DNA of 64,000 nucleotides from Sporocytophaga myxococcoides (GTDB taxonomy: Bacteria > Bacteroidota > Bacteroidia > Cytophagales > Cytophagaceae), in the NCBI RefSeq assembly GCF_000775915.1, contig NZ_BBLT01000015.1, positions 26,700 through 90,699 on the forward strand. The letters are read 5' to 3'. The notes below the pieces were generated by a model. It saw nothing but the letters and a program-made list of their open reading frames with translations, searched no databases and was not told the DNA's origin. This document shows positions 18,126-26,486 of the stretch, in pieces. The translations under genes and the position numbers were made by a program. Every line of letters starts with the position of its first letter. Within the stretch, counting starts at the first letter, position 1.

Positions 18126-18431
18126 ATGGAAAAATTTAATATTCAAAAAAAGCTATCTGACAATAAAGAGACCATTGATATTGTAGTTAGCGGGGATCTT
18201 AGCATCAAACATTCGGATTTTTTTTTCAAAGAATTGAAAGAAATAAAAAAGGTACATAAGACTTACAATATTCTTCTTATGGACATTGCCCGTATAGATA
18301 TTATGTGTTTACAAGTACTTATCTCATTCATGATTTATCTCCGGAATAATGATAAAGAAGTGAACCTCAAAAAGGAGTTAAGCGAAGAAATGAATCAATT
18401 ACTTCGTAATGCTGATATGCTAAGTAATTAA
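18126..18431 (+). CDS. STAS-domain protein of the che operon (no phosphorylatable Ser)
   Basis: A small alpha/beta STAS protein of 101 residues, related to anti-sigma-factor antagonists and to the MlaB-type STAS proteins found in many che operons. The start at 18126 is chosen because the remnant at 13641 also begins MEK; an upstream in-frame GTG at 18075 is less likely. The loop that normally reads DSSG or DSAG is IDIMCLQVL (57-65), so the regulatory serine is missing and phosphorylation-dependent switching is not expected. It precedes cheY by 22 bases. The role is unknown; a partner-binding function within the CheA system is inference. Confidence 0.75.
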   Translation: MEKFNIQKKLSDNKETIDIVVSGDLSIKHSDFFFKELKEIKKVHKTYNILLMDIARIDIMCLQVLISFMIYLRNNDKEVNLKKELSEEMNQLLRNADMLSN

Positions 18432-18453
18432 TATAAATCAGGTAAATAAATAA

Positions 18454-18819
18454 ATGAAAAAGACGATTCTAATAGCTGATGATTCGGAAAGCGTAAGAGA
18501 AGTAGTTTCTTTTACTTTGATAAATGCGGGATATAATGTGCTTGTAGGAGTGGACGGAGAAGATGCGATGAAGTTTCTGGATGGGAAGGAGATTCATCTC
18601 GTCATCACAGATCTTCACATGCCGAAAAAGGACGGTATTGCTTTGATTAAGGAGATCCGCGGAAAAGCCGAATACCAGTATGTGCCGATCTTATTCCTTA
18701 CTACAGAGTCTCAGGCAGCGAAAAAGGATGAAGCTAAAGCAGCGGGAGCAACAGGTTGGATTGTAAAACCATTCGTTCCTGAAAAATTAATTTCCACCAT
18801 TGAAAAAGTCATTAGATAA
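18454..18819 (+). CDS. cheY: CheY-like response regulator
   Basis: A single-domain receiver of 121 residues with D9-D10, phospho-acceptor D53 (LVITDLHMPKKDG), T84 (TTES) and K105 (VKPF). It should accept phosphate from CheA and signal to the motility machinery; in gliding bacteria the target is not a flagellar motor and is unknown here. The stop codon overlaps the cheA start (TAATG), implying translational coupling and tight stoichiometry. It is nearly identical to the CheY at 14017. Confidence 0.97.
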   Translation: MKKTILIADDSESVREVVSFTLINAGYNVLVGVDGEDAMKFLDGKEIHLVITDLHMPKKDGIALIKEIRGKAEYQYVPILFLTTESQAAKKDEAKAAGATGWIVKPFVPEKLISTIEKVIR

Positions 18820-20888
18820 TGGACAGATTTAAAGCGGTGTTCTTTGAGGAAGCCACCACACTCATCAATGAACTGGAAAGAGTTTCCCTCTTATTGCACA
18901 ATAATCCTTCGGATAGTTCGATCACAGAGCAGATCTTCCGAATCATGCACACATTGAAAGGTAATAGCACAATGTTTGGCTTTTACCGGATCGGAGATTT
19001 TACACATCACTTTGAAACGCTCTATGATTATATCAGGGAAGGTAAAATGTCTGTAACGGATAATGTCCTAAACATAACATTTGCTTCTGTTGACCATCTG
19101 CGGGTGCTGCTTACAGACGTAGAGCTGGAAAATTCAGTCCATAAAATCAACCATGAAAACCTGATCCGAGGTCTAATTGAGGTTCTGAACGGTACTTCTG
19201 GTGAGGAGAGTATAAAAAACAATTCTTCTGATCATAAGATAGAGAATAAAGTTTCAGATTCTCCTACTTACTGGGTGAAATTTGTTCCTGAAAAGGGGTT
19301 GGTGAGAAAAGGGACTAATGTGTTATTCCTTCTAGATGATCTGTCTCAGCTTGGCGCAACTTATACAGTTTCAAATACGGAACGATTACCTGATTTTAAA
19401 AAACTCGATCCTGCTGAAATATATTTAAGCTGGGAAATTTATGTCTCAGGAAGTGTAACGGAAAACAGTATCTTGGATGTTTTCATGTTCGTTGAAGAAG
19501 ACTGCGAGCTTGAAATAAGAAAGATTTCAGAAACAAACTTACTGGATCAGGATGGCTTTTCTACTATTGCCCGAGATGTTTCTTTAAGCATTGATGATAA
19601 GATTTTAAAGTTTGGCGGATTAGTAAAGAAATCTTCTTCTAAAAGTAGAATAGAGGAGGTAAGAAATAAGATGGAAAAAGCCAATGAGAGATCTATCATT
19701 ACTTCTAAAGATAATTCAATTTCAAGTATCAGGGTGGCTTCTGAAAAGCTGGATGAATTGATGAGTCTTGTAAGTGAGCTTGTAACTACTCAGGCAAGGT
19801 TAAATCTTGTTTCAGAACAGATTGCGTCCTCTGAACTAATAAGTATTTCAGAAAATATTGAAAAGATCACCCGTCAGTTAAGAGATAATACTTTTAGTAT
19901 ATGTCTTATTCCGATTGAAAACTTATTGGTTCGATTTCAACGACTGGTGAGAGATCTTTCAACCCAATTGAATAAGGACGTTGTGTTTGTTTCTGAAGGT
20001 GCAGATACAGAACTGGACAAAAATATTATCGAAAACCTGGCAGATCCTCTGATGCATATTTTCCGGAATTCACTGGATCATGGAATTGAATCGGGAGAAG
20101 AGCGAGTGAAGAAAGGAAAACCTGCCCAAGGAAAAATCTTATTAAAGGCATTTTATTCCGGGAATAGTGTGATTATTCAGATCCGCGATGATGGAAAAGG
20201 AATTGATCCGGAAATGATCAGGCAAAAGGCCATCAGCAAAGGATTAATCACTGCAGATCAGAATCTGGATCGGCGTCAGATCTTCGATCTTATTTTTCTT
20301 CCGGGATTTTCTACCGCAGAGAAAGTTACCGAGGTTTCTGGTCGTGGAGTAGGAATGGATGTAGTGAAAAGACAGATTACTGAAATCAGAGGTGAAGTGG
20401 AAGTAGAGTCCGTGCTCAACGAAGGAACTACCATTAATATTAAGCTTCCTCTTACACTTTCGATCATTGACGGATTGCTTGTAAAAATCAATGCTACACA
20501 TTTTGTAATACCATTAGGTAATGTGGATAAATGTTTTGAAGCAAATCATGAAGAATTTGTAGATAAGATCAATGACCTTATAATTCTGGACGGAGAGCAG
20601 GTGCCTTTTATATATCTGAGAGATGAATTTGATATAAAGGAAAATTGTCCTCAACTGCATCAGGTGGTGGTGGTGAAGCAGGACGATAGAAGGGTAGCTT
20701 TATCGGTCGATACTATTATTGGAGAATATCAGGCAGTATTAAAACCACTTGGAAGGTTGTACAAAAGTGTGGACGTTATTTCAGGAGCGACGATCTTAGG
20801 AAATGGAGAGGTTGCTCTTGTTGTTGATCCCAACAGAATCATTAAGGAATATATATTTAATCAAATACATAACGAAGTTTTACAATGA
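18819..20888 (+). CDS. cheA: CheA, chemotaxis histidine kinase
   Basis: A 689-residue kinase with the complete domain order. HPt domain (1-~110) with phospho-acceptor H44 in IMHTLKGNSTMFG; P2-like response-regulator-binding domain (~145-235, containing LSWEIYVSG and LDVFMFVEED); dimerisation helices (~300-365); ATPase domain with N box LMHIFRNSLDHGIESG, G1 DDGKGID and G2 GRGVGMDVVK; and a C-terminal CheW-like regulatory domain (~545-680) ending NRIIKEYIFNQ. It phosphorylates CheY and CheB in the receptor array. It overlaps cheY by one base and cheW by four (ATGA). Confidence 0.98.
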   Translation: MDRFKAVFFEEATTLINELERVSLLLHNNPSDSSITEQIFRIMHTLKGNSTMFGFYRIGDFTHHFETLYDYIREGKMSVTDNVLNITFASVDHLRVLLTDVELENSVHKINHENLIRGLIEVLNGTSGEESIKNNSSDHKIENKVSDSPTYWVKFVPEKGLVRKGTNVLFLLDDLSQLGATYTVSNTERLPDFKKLDPAEIYLSWEIYVSGSVTENSILDVFMFVEEDCELEIRKISETNLLDQDGFSTIARDVSLSIDDKILKFGGLVKKSSSKSRIEEVRNKMEKANERSIITSKDNSISSIRVASEKLDELMSLVSELVTTQARLNLVSEQIASSELISISENIEKITRQLRDNTFSICLIPIENLLVRFQRLVRDLSTQLNKDVVFVSEGADTELDKNIIENLADPLMHIFRNSLDHGIESGEERVKKGKPAQGKILLKAFYSGNSVIIQIRDDGKGIDPEMIRQKAISKGLITADQNLDRRQIFDLIFLPGFSTAEKVTEVSGRGVGMDVVKRQITEIRGEVEVESVLNEGTTINIKLPLTLSIIDGLLVKINATHFVIPLGNVDKCFEANHEEFVDKINDLIILDGEQVPFIYLRDEFDIKENCPQLHQVVVVKQDDRRVALSVDTIIGEYQAVLKPLGRLYKSVDVISGATILGNGEVALVVDPNRIIKEYIFNQIHNEVLQ

Positions 20889-21382
20889 GCATAGAAAATC
20901 TGAATGTAAGTAATTCTTACCTATCATTTAAGTTGGAAAACGAAACTTTTGCTGTAACTGTCGAAAGGGTACATGAAATATTGGAAATACCCACGGTAAC
21001 AAAAGTTCCTAAATCTCCAGACTTTATGACAGGAGTAATTAACCTTAGAGGTAATGTCTTGCCTGTAATTGATACACGCATAAAATTTGGACTGGCTAAA
21101 ACTGATTTTACAATCGATTCCTGCATCATAGTTCTTTCTATCATGATGGAGAATGAACAGATCACCATTGGAGCATTGGTGGATTCGGTTCAGGAAGTAC
21201 TTGAGCTTTCATCAGAAAAAATACTGCCTTCTCCTGCATTAGGAAGTAAATATAAAGCTGAGTTTATTCAAGGTATGATAAAGAACGATGAAGATTTCAT
21301 CATGGTCCTTAATATTGATGAAGTTTTTTCTATCAATGAACTTCATCAGATGAAAGAAAACACATCTGAAACCATTATTTAA
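20885..21382 (+). CDS. cheW: CheW, receptor-kinase coupling protein
   Basis: A 165-residue two-lobed CheW beta-barrel scaffold. Conserved stretches are SYLSFKLENETFAVTVERV, VPKSPDFMTGVINLRGNVLP and IDTRIKFGL, with the C-terminal FIMVLNIDEVFS strand. It links CheA to the receptor tips. The start overlaps the cheA stop by four bases. It is the intact counterpart of the remnant at 14582. Confidence 0.97.
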   Translation: MSIENLNVSNSYLSFKLENETFAVTVERVHEILEIPTVTKVPKSPDFMTGVINLRGNVLPVIDTRIKFGLAKTDFTIDSCIIVLSIMMENEQITIGALVDSVQEVLELSSEKILPSPALGSKYKAEFIQGMIKNDEDFIMVLNIDEVFSINELHQMKENTSETII

Positions 21383-21526
21383 TTTTTAAACCTGTGAAAT
21401 TATACAACTATGAAAAATTTATTTTCGAATTCCTTTATTTGACTGGGATGCCCGGAGTTATATTTTACATGGGAGATAATTCCTCTAATCAATTAAGTGA
21501 TTTTATCCACTATGGTTGTAGTAAAA

Positions 21527-22342
21527 ATGTCTAATGAGGAGTTCAGAAAAATGAGCTCTATGATTTATTCGGATTATGGAATTAAAATGCCACCGTCAAA
21601 AAAAACATTGCTTGAATGCCGGCTTCAAAAACGATTGAACGCCCTTAATTTATATTCATTTAAGGAATATTGTGATTTTGTTTTCAGTCCCGAAGGACAA
21701 AGGACGGAACTGATTCAAATGATCGATGTAGTGACTACCAATAAAACCGATTTTTTCAGAGAGTCAATTCATTTCGATTTTCTTAGCAATCATTGCTTTC
21801 CAGCAATGACTATAGGGCGGGATGCCGGACGTCCATTACGGATTTGGAGTGCAGGTTGTTCTAGCGGAGAGGAACCCTACACCATCGCTATGGTTGCTAG
21901 TGAATTTGCAGAAACCCGACCTTTTAATTTTTCCATCTTTGGAACTGACCTCTCCACAGAGATACTTAAGAAAGCGGCTCTGGCTATTTATTCAGAAGAA
22001 AGAACCAGTGTGATTCCTCTGGTATTAAAAAGAAAATATTTTCTAAGAGGAAAAGATGATAAGAATAAAACATACAAAATAGTTCCTGAATTAAGGCAGA
22101 AGCTCTCCCTCCAAAGATTGAATTTCATGGATCATACCTATAATGTTCCATATAATTTTGATATAATATTTTGCAGGAATGTTCTTATTTATTTTGATAA
22201 AGAGACTCAGGAAAAAGTCATCAACCGATTATGCGATAAGCTCAATAAAGGAGGTATTTTCTTTTTGGGACATTCTGAATCTATTACGGATATGAATGTT
22301 CCTTTGCAACAGATTAAACCTACTATATTCAGACGAATTTAG
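21527..22342 (+). CDS. cheR: CheR, chemotaxis receptor methyltransferase
   Basis: SAM-dependent methyltransferase of about 271 residues for receptor glutamates. N-terminal helical domain (GIKMPPSKKTLLECRLQ), SAM-binding loop SAGCSSGEEPYT, and FCRNVLIYFD. In-frame starts exist at 21497 (GTG), 21512 and 21527 (ATG); I choose 21527 because the paralogue at 740 aligns from the same MS residue. It follows cheW by ~145 bases, so a secondary promoter is possible. Both receptors in this window end in a docking-like pentapeptide that would recruit this enzyme. Confidence 0.95.
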   Translation: MSNEEFRKMSSMIYSDYGIKMPPSKKTLLECRLQKRLNALNLYSFKEYCDFVFSPEGQRTELIQMIDVVTTNKTDFFRESIHFDFLSNHCFPAMTIGRDAGRPLRIWSAGCSSGEEPYTIAMVASEFAETRPFNFSIFGTDLSTEILKKAALAIYSEERTSVIPLVLKRKYFLRGKDDKNKTYKIVPELRQKLSLQRLNFMDHTYNVPYNFDIIFCRNVLIYFDKETQEKVINRLCDKLNKGGIFFLGHSESITDMNVPLQQIKPTIFRRI

Positions 22343-22373
22343 AAGTATTGTTTTTAACAGATCAAGAGAGAAT

Positions 22374-23252
22374 ATGAAATTATCCGATGAAGAATTAATT
22401 CATGAATTGCAATTGCGATTGTCGGAAAAACAACCCTCCTTAAAGGAGATGAATGATCTTATGGCACAACTTCAGCAGTTGAATAAGAAGCTGGAACAGT
22501 CGGAAACAATGAAGAGCAATTTTCTCTCTAATATTCGCAATGAGATCATTAATCCATTTACAGCGATTTTGGGATTATCCGAAAGTATTCTTAAGTCTAG
22601 TGGAGAGGATATGGACAAGGTAAAGACAATGGCCTCGCTAATACATCTGGAAGCTTTCGGTCTGGATTTTCAATTAAGAAATATATTCGCTGCCGCCGAA
22701 TTAGAAGCGGGGGAAGGACATCCTCAAATTATTACTACAGAAATTACAAACCTTTTGAAGGGCGCTATTGATTCATTCAAAGAGATGGCCAACAGGAAAA
22801 TTCTTGTGATAGAATTTTCTTCCTCACCATCCGAGATAAAATTTAATACTGATCCTTTAAAGTTTCAGCTTATCATTTCCAACCTTTTGTCCAATGCCAT
22901 AGAGTTTAGCTACCCTGATTCTAAGATCAATATTTATGCTGGCCTGCAATCAGAGGGCTTAGTGATCAAGGTAACGGATTATGGAATTGGAATCAAAGCG
23001 GTAGATGTTCCTAAAATATTTGACAGGTTTCAGCAGCTGGAATCTGGAATGACCAAGAGCCACAAAGGACATGGTCTGGGGCTTGCCGTAGCTCAGGCCC
23101 TGGCGGAAAACTTAAAAGGAACTTTAAGTGTATCATCTGGCAAACAAGGTAGCACCTTTATTCTTTTTCTTCCATTGTCTGAGGAATGGAACAATTCAAA
23201 TTATTCAGAAGAAGGAAACGATACATTTTTTATTAACGAGGAAAAGTTTTAA
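22374..23252 (+). CDS. Histidine-kinase-like ATPase lacking the phospho-acceptor His
   Basis: A 292-residue soluble protein with an N-terminal coiled coil (~10-48), a degenerate H box and a HATPase domain. The H box reads FLSNIRNEIINPF (50-62): at the position of the canonical His stands N56. The ATPase domain has an N box (IISNLLSNAIEFS), G1 (VTDYGIGI), F box (IFDRFQQLE) and G2 (GHGLGLAVAQALAENLKG), so ATP binding looks intact. It cannot autophosphorylate on the usual residue and may phosphorylate another protein, act as a phosphatase or be a scaffold. I choose ATG 22374; an ORF extension to 22296 would overlap cheR. It is absent between cheR and cheD in the head locus. Confidence 0.85.
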   Translation: MKLSDEELIHELQLRLSEKQPSLKEMNDLMAQLQQLNKKLEQSETMKSNFLSNIRNEIINPFTAILGLSESILKSSGEDMDKVKTMASLIHLEAFGLDFQLRNIFAAAELEAGEGHPQIITTEITNLLKGAIDSFKEMANRKILVIEFSSSPSEIKFNTDPLKFQLIISNLLSNAIEFSYPDSKINIYAGLQSEGLVIKVTDYGIGIKAVDVPKIFDRFQQLESGMTKSHKGHGLGLAVAQALAENLKGTLSVSSGKQGSTFILFLPLSEEWNNSNYSEEGNDTFFINEEKF

Positions 23253-23264
23253 ACAGGGAGGTGA

Positions 23265-23717
23265 ATGAATAAAATTTTGACACATTACCTGTATCCAGCT
23301 GCTTTATTTGCAGATAATCGTCCTCATGAAGTAATTACTGTCTTAGGGACCTGCGTATCAGTTTGTCTTTATGATCCGGTACTTAAAATAGGAGGTATCA
23401 ATCATTATATGCTTCCATTATGGAACGGCGAAGGTTTACCTTCACCTAAATATGGAAATATTGCGATTGAAAAGCTGCAGGAAAAAATGATTTGTCTTGG
23501 CAGCCAAAAGAAAGATCTGCAAGCTAAAATTTTTGGTGGTTTAGGAAAGTCTACCACTGCCAATGTTCTCAATATCGGGCAGCGGAACTGTAAACTTGCT
23601 AAAGTAATGTTGAAACAGATGCAGATACCAATTGTAGCAAGTCATTTAGGAGGAGGTTTAGCCCGTAAGTTGAAATTCTATACTCATACAGGTGAAGTTC
23701 ATATGAAATTTGTTTAA
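23265..23717 (+). CDS. cheD: CheD, receptor glutamine deamidase
   Basis: A 150-residue enzyme that deamidates receptor glutamines to glutamates, preparing methylation sites. The catalytic Cys C30 (VLGTCVSVCLYDP) and His H47 (GGINHYMLP) are present, as is the conserved KIFGG (~90). The start codon lies 12 bases after the kinase-like gene, with a gggaggtg purine stretch just before it. It provides the intact template for the frameshifted copy at 1555. Confidence 0.97.
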   Translation: MNKILTHYLYPAALFADNRPHEVITVLGTCVSVCLYDPVLKIGGINHYMLPLWNGEGLPSPKYGNIAIEKLQEKMICLGSQKKDLQAKIFGGLGKSTTANVLNIGQRNCKLAKVMLKQMQIPIVASHLGGGLARKLKFYTHTGEVHMKFV

Positions 23718-23754
23718 GTCTGATGATATTGTCTGACCTTTTAAATTGTAACCC

Positions 23755-24819
23755 GTGAAAAATAAAATAAAAGTTTTGATTGTTGATGATTCTGCGGTGG
23801 TGAGGAAAATGTTAACAGAAATTCTGAATTCTGATTCTACCATAGAGGTGATGGCAACCGCTTCTGATCCTTATTTTGCGGCGATGAAAATACAGCACGA
23901 AATCCCTGATGTGATTACGCTTGATGTTGAGATGCCCAAAATGGATGGATTGACATTCTTAAGAAAGATTATGTCTCAGCACCCTATTCCTGTTGTGATT
24001 ATTTCAAGTCTTACAGATAAAGGTACAGAGACAGCGATAAAGGCATTAGAATATGGAGCCGTGGAAGTAATTACAAAACCCAAATTGGAATCCAATGAGT
24101 CGTGGGAAGATTCGAAAATGAGGATCATCGATATTATTAAAGCGGCTTCACTATCAAAACCAGGACGTAAAGCCCACTTCGAGAAGGTAGCTCCAAAATT
24201 ATCTGCGGATGCCATGATTAGTTCTTCCGGTCCTACCAGCATGATCAAGACAACTGAGAAGGTAGTTGCTGTCGGTGCTTCTACTGGTGGAACTGAAGCG
24301 ATCCGTGTGCTGCTCGAAGGGATGCCCCTGGATGCTCCGGGTATTGTCATTGTGCAACATATGCCCGAATTGTTTACCAAATCATTTGCCTTGAGACTCA
24401 ACGAGCTTTGCAGGATCACAGTGAAAGAAGCGGAGAATGGGGATAGTGTTTTAAGGGGAAGAGCATTAATTGCCCCAGGGAACAAACATATGCTGCTTAA
24501 AAGAAGTGGTGCAAGATATTATGTAGAAGTGAAAGATGGCCCATTGGTAAACAGACACAAACCTGCGGTAGATGTGCTGTTTAGATCTACTGCCCGTTAC
24601 GCTGGCGCTAACAGTATCGGAGTATTACTTACAGGAATGGGTGATGACGGTGCAAAAGGGTTATTGGAAATGAAACAAGCAGGGGCAAAAACCATTGCTC
24701 AGGATGAGAAAAGCAGTGTGGTGTTTGGAATGCCTAAAGAAGCTATAAAATTAGATGCCGCGGATAAAGTACTTTCACTTGAGCTTATTGCTTCTCAAAT
24801 ATTAAAGCTAACGTTATAG
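23755..24819 (+). CDS. cheB: CheB, receptor methylesterase/deamidase
   Basis: A 354-residue response regulator with enzymatic output; GTG start chosen because the receiver begins immediately ([15 protein letters not shown]). Phospho-acceptor D57 ([11 protein letters not shown]), linker (~125-165), methylesterase domain with catalytic S176 ([11 protein letters not shown]), H202 ([13 protein letters not shown]) and D298 ([11 protein letters not shown]). It removes methyl groups from receptors and is activated by CheA. It is the last gene of the operon; the stop is followed by non-coding sequence and a transposase ghost. Confidence 0.97.
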   Translation: MKNKIKVLIVDDSAVVRKMLTEILNSDSTIEVMATASDPYFAAMKIQHEIPDVITLDVEMPKMDGLTFLRKIMSQHPIPVVIISSLTDKGTETAIKALEYGAVEVITKPKLESNESWEDSKMRIIDIIKAASLSKPGRKAHFEKVAPKLSADAMISSSGPTSMIKTTEKVVAVGASTGGTEAIRVLLEGMPLDAPGIVIVQHMPELFTKSFALRLNELCRITVKEAENGDSVLRGRALIAPGNKHMLLKRSGARYYVEVKDGPLVNRHKPAVDVLFRSTARYAGANSIGVLLTGMGDDGAKGLLEMKQAGAKTIAQDEKSSVVFGMPKEAIKLDAADKVLSLELIASQILKLTL

Positions 24820-24965
24820 AATGTCATGAAGAATTTTATTATAAGAATATTTAATGTTCAGTAAGGTATTATAAGGTATCATTGTTGTCCGACTAAAATT
24901 TAAAGGTAGGAACTAATGAAAGTCCCTCCCTTATATTTATGTTTGTTTTGCGAGCAAATCATAAC

Positions 24966-25307
24966 ATGATCAAAGATAAAAAATTTGTCGGACAGCCGAT
25001 ATTATCACAAGTATTTTCTTGTATTCCTTCCAAAGTTGTTGAGGTTTGTGCTTTTAGACATAAATCCAATCGATATTATAAGAAATACCAGTAAGGGTTA
25101 CATCTGGTTAGTCTGCTTTATGGAGTTTTTAGTTACTGTAATGGGCTTAGAGAGATCTGTGAAGGCATGCTTGCTTGTAAAGGTAAATTGCTTCATTTAG
25201 GTCTTGATAAAGCTCCTGCCCGAAGTATTGGCGGGCAAATAAGTATTTTAGAAAGAATTAATATACAATATCCTAAGTTCAACATCTTGAAACTAGGTGG
25301 GGATTAG
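24966..25307 (+). pseudogene. Remnant of an IS4-type transposase N-terminal region (DUF4372)
   Basis: Reading from ATG at 24966: MIKDKKFVGQPILSQVFSCI, a conserved DUF4372-type start, then HKSNRYYKKYQ, a TAA at 25092, and in the same frame GLHLVSLLYGVFSYCNGLRE, GKLLHLGLDKAPARS and GGQISIL before a stop at 25307. This is the N-terminal domain that precedes the IS4 catalytic domain. The DDE domain is missing. The sequence ttgtccgactaaaattt at 24884-24900 could be a worn left end. It lies between the che operon and the accessory zone. Confidence is good for the family and certain that it is inactive. Confidence 0.75.
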
Positions 25308-25345
25308 ACATATTATTTACTTTAAATTGACCAATAGAAAGATAA

Positions 25346-25807
25346 ATGAATCTACAAATTTTGCATGCGAATGAAGGTGATTTGGAAGCAATACTCAGAC
25401 TTCAAAAGGAATGTTATCAAACTGAAGCAGAACTTCATAATGAATATAATATTCCACCACTGAACCAGACCATAATCGAAATTAAAACAGAAATGGACAA
25501 AGGAACACTGTTTTTAAAAGCCATCTTAAATGGACAAATAGTTGGGTCTGTTCGTGCATGCAACAATAATGGCACCGTTTACATAGGACGACTAATTGTA
25601 GATAAAGAATTCCAAAACCAGAAAATCGGACAGACCTTAATGAAAGAAATAGAAACTCAACTCAGCAATTGTAATCGTTATGAACTTTTTACAGGATTCA
25701 AGAGTGCAAAAAATTTATTTCTCTATCAGAAATTAGGATATAGAGAATTTAAAAGACAGCCAATAAATGATAATTTAATTTTGGTATATTTAGAAAAAAT
25801 CAGATAA
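25346..25807 (+). CDS. GNAT family N-acetyltransferase
   Basis: A 153-residue acetyl-CoA-dependent acyltransferase. The GNAT core shows beta strands around GQIVGSVRACNNNGTVYIGR, the acetyl-CoA pyrophosphate loop region LIVDKEFQNQKIGQTLMKEIE (R/Q-x-x-G-x-G/A type) and a C-terminal FLYQKLGYREFKR. The substrate is unknown. A tautomerase pseudogene starts 12 bases downstream. Confidence 0.92.
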   Translation: MNLQILHANEGDLEAILRLQKECYQTEAELHNEYNIPPLNQTIIEIKTEMDKGTLFLKAILNGQIVGSVRACNNNGTVYIGRLIVDKEFQNQKIGQTLMKEIETQLSNCNRYELFTGFKSAKNLFLYQKLGYREFKRQPINDNLILVYLEKIR

Positions 25808-25819
25808 CAACCTAAAACT

Positions 25820-26202
25820 ATGCCAGTAACAGATATCAGCATTGCCAAAGGTAAAGACAAAGATTTTTTACTTCAATTAATTGAATATATCCATTCGGTA
25901 CTGGTTCATACATTGCAAATACTGAAGAAGATAAAAACTTAAGATTAATTGAATTTGATCAGGATTTATTATATTCTAAAAAGCCGTATGATATAATTAT
26001 ACAGATAACACTTTTCAAAGGAAGAACAACAGAGACCAAGAAGTTACTTTATCAAAACATAGTTCAATAACTTGACAAAAAACTCTCAATTGACAAAAAC
26101 ACTGTTTTTATAACGCTTAATGAGCAGCCACTAGAGGATTGGGGGCTTCGAGGTGGACAGATTGCATCTGACATAAACATTGAATTTAATATCAACATAT
26201 AA
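25820..26202 (+). pseudogene. Decayed tautomerase (4-oxalocrotonate/MIF superfamily)
   Basis: Begins MPVTDISIAKGKDKDFLLQL, where the family places its catalytic Pro2-type residue directly after Met (Pro2 kept). A frameshift near 25910 leads to LRLIEFDQDLLYSKKPYDI and IIQITLFKGRTTETKKLLYQ, then TAA at about 26068, then VFITLNEQPLEDWGLRGGQ and ASDINIEFNI. These blocks match the long tautomerase family (about 130 residues). One frameshift and one stop inactivate it. The following 26203-26486 holds no intact gene, only a possible coding scrap (PESYKAFRPLPNFWLFPAN near 26400-26470) that I cannot identify. Confidence 0.75.
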
Positions 26203-26486
26203 TTTAAAACTTATACTAAGCATTAACAGCAAATGATATTAAAAACATTTACTTTTTATATTCGCTGATACGCATTTGGATTATCTCCTGTGATCCATAT
26301 GGGTTATGAATACTGGATTCAAAAAACAATCAGACTCTAAATACAATGGCCAATGTCATGAACTGATAAAATAAATGCATTCCACCAATTATTCTCAAGA
26401 TTCAATATAGAACCTGAGTCGTACAAAGCATTCAGGCCTCTGCCCAACTTTTGGTTATTCCCAGCCAATTGAATATTTTAGTATAA

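Noticed and set aside
23245..23252. Possible CheR-docking tail (NEEKF) at the end of the kinase-like protein
   Set aside because: It lacks the aromatic residue four positions before the final Phe required by the x-aromatic-x-x-aromatic pattern, unlike the receptors.
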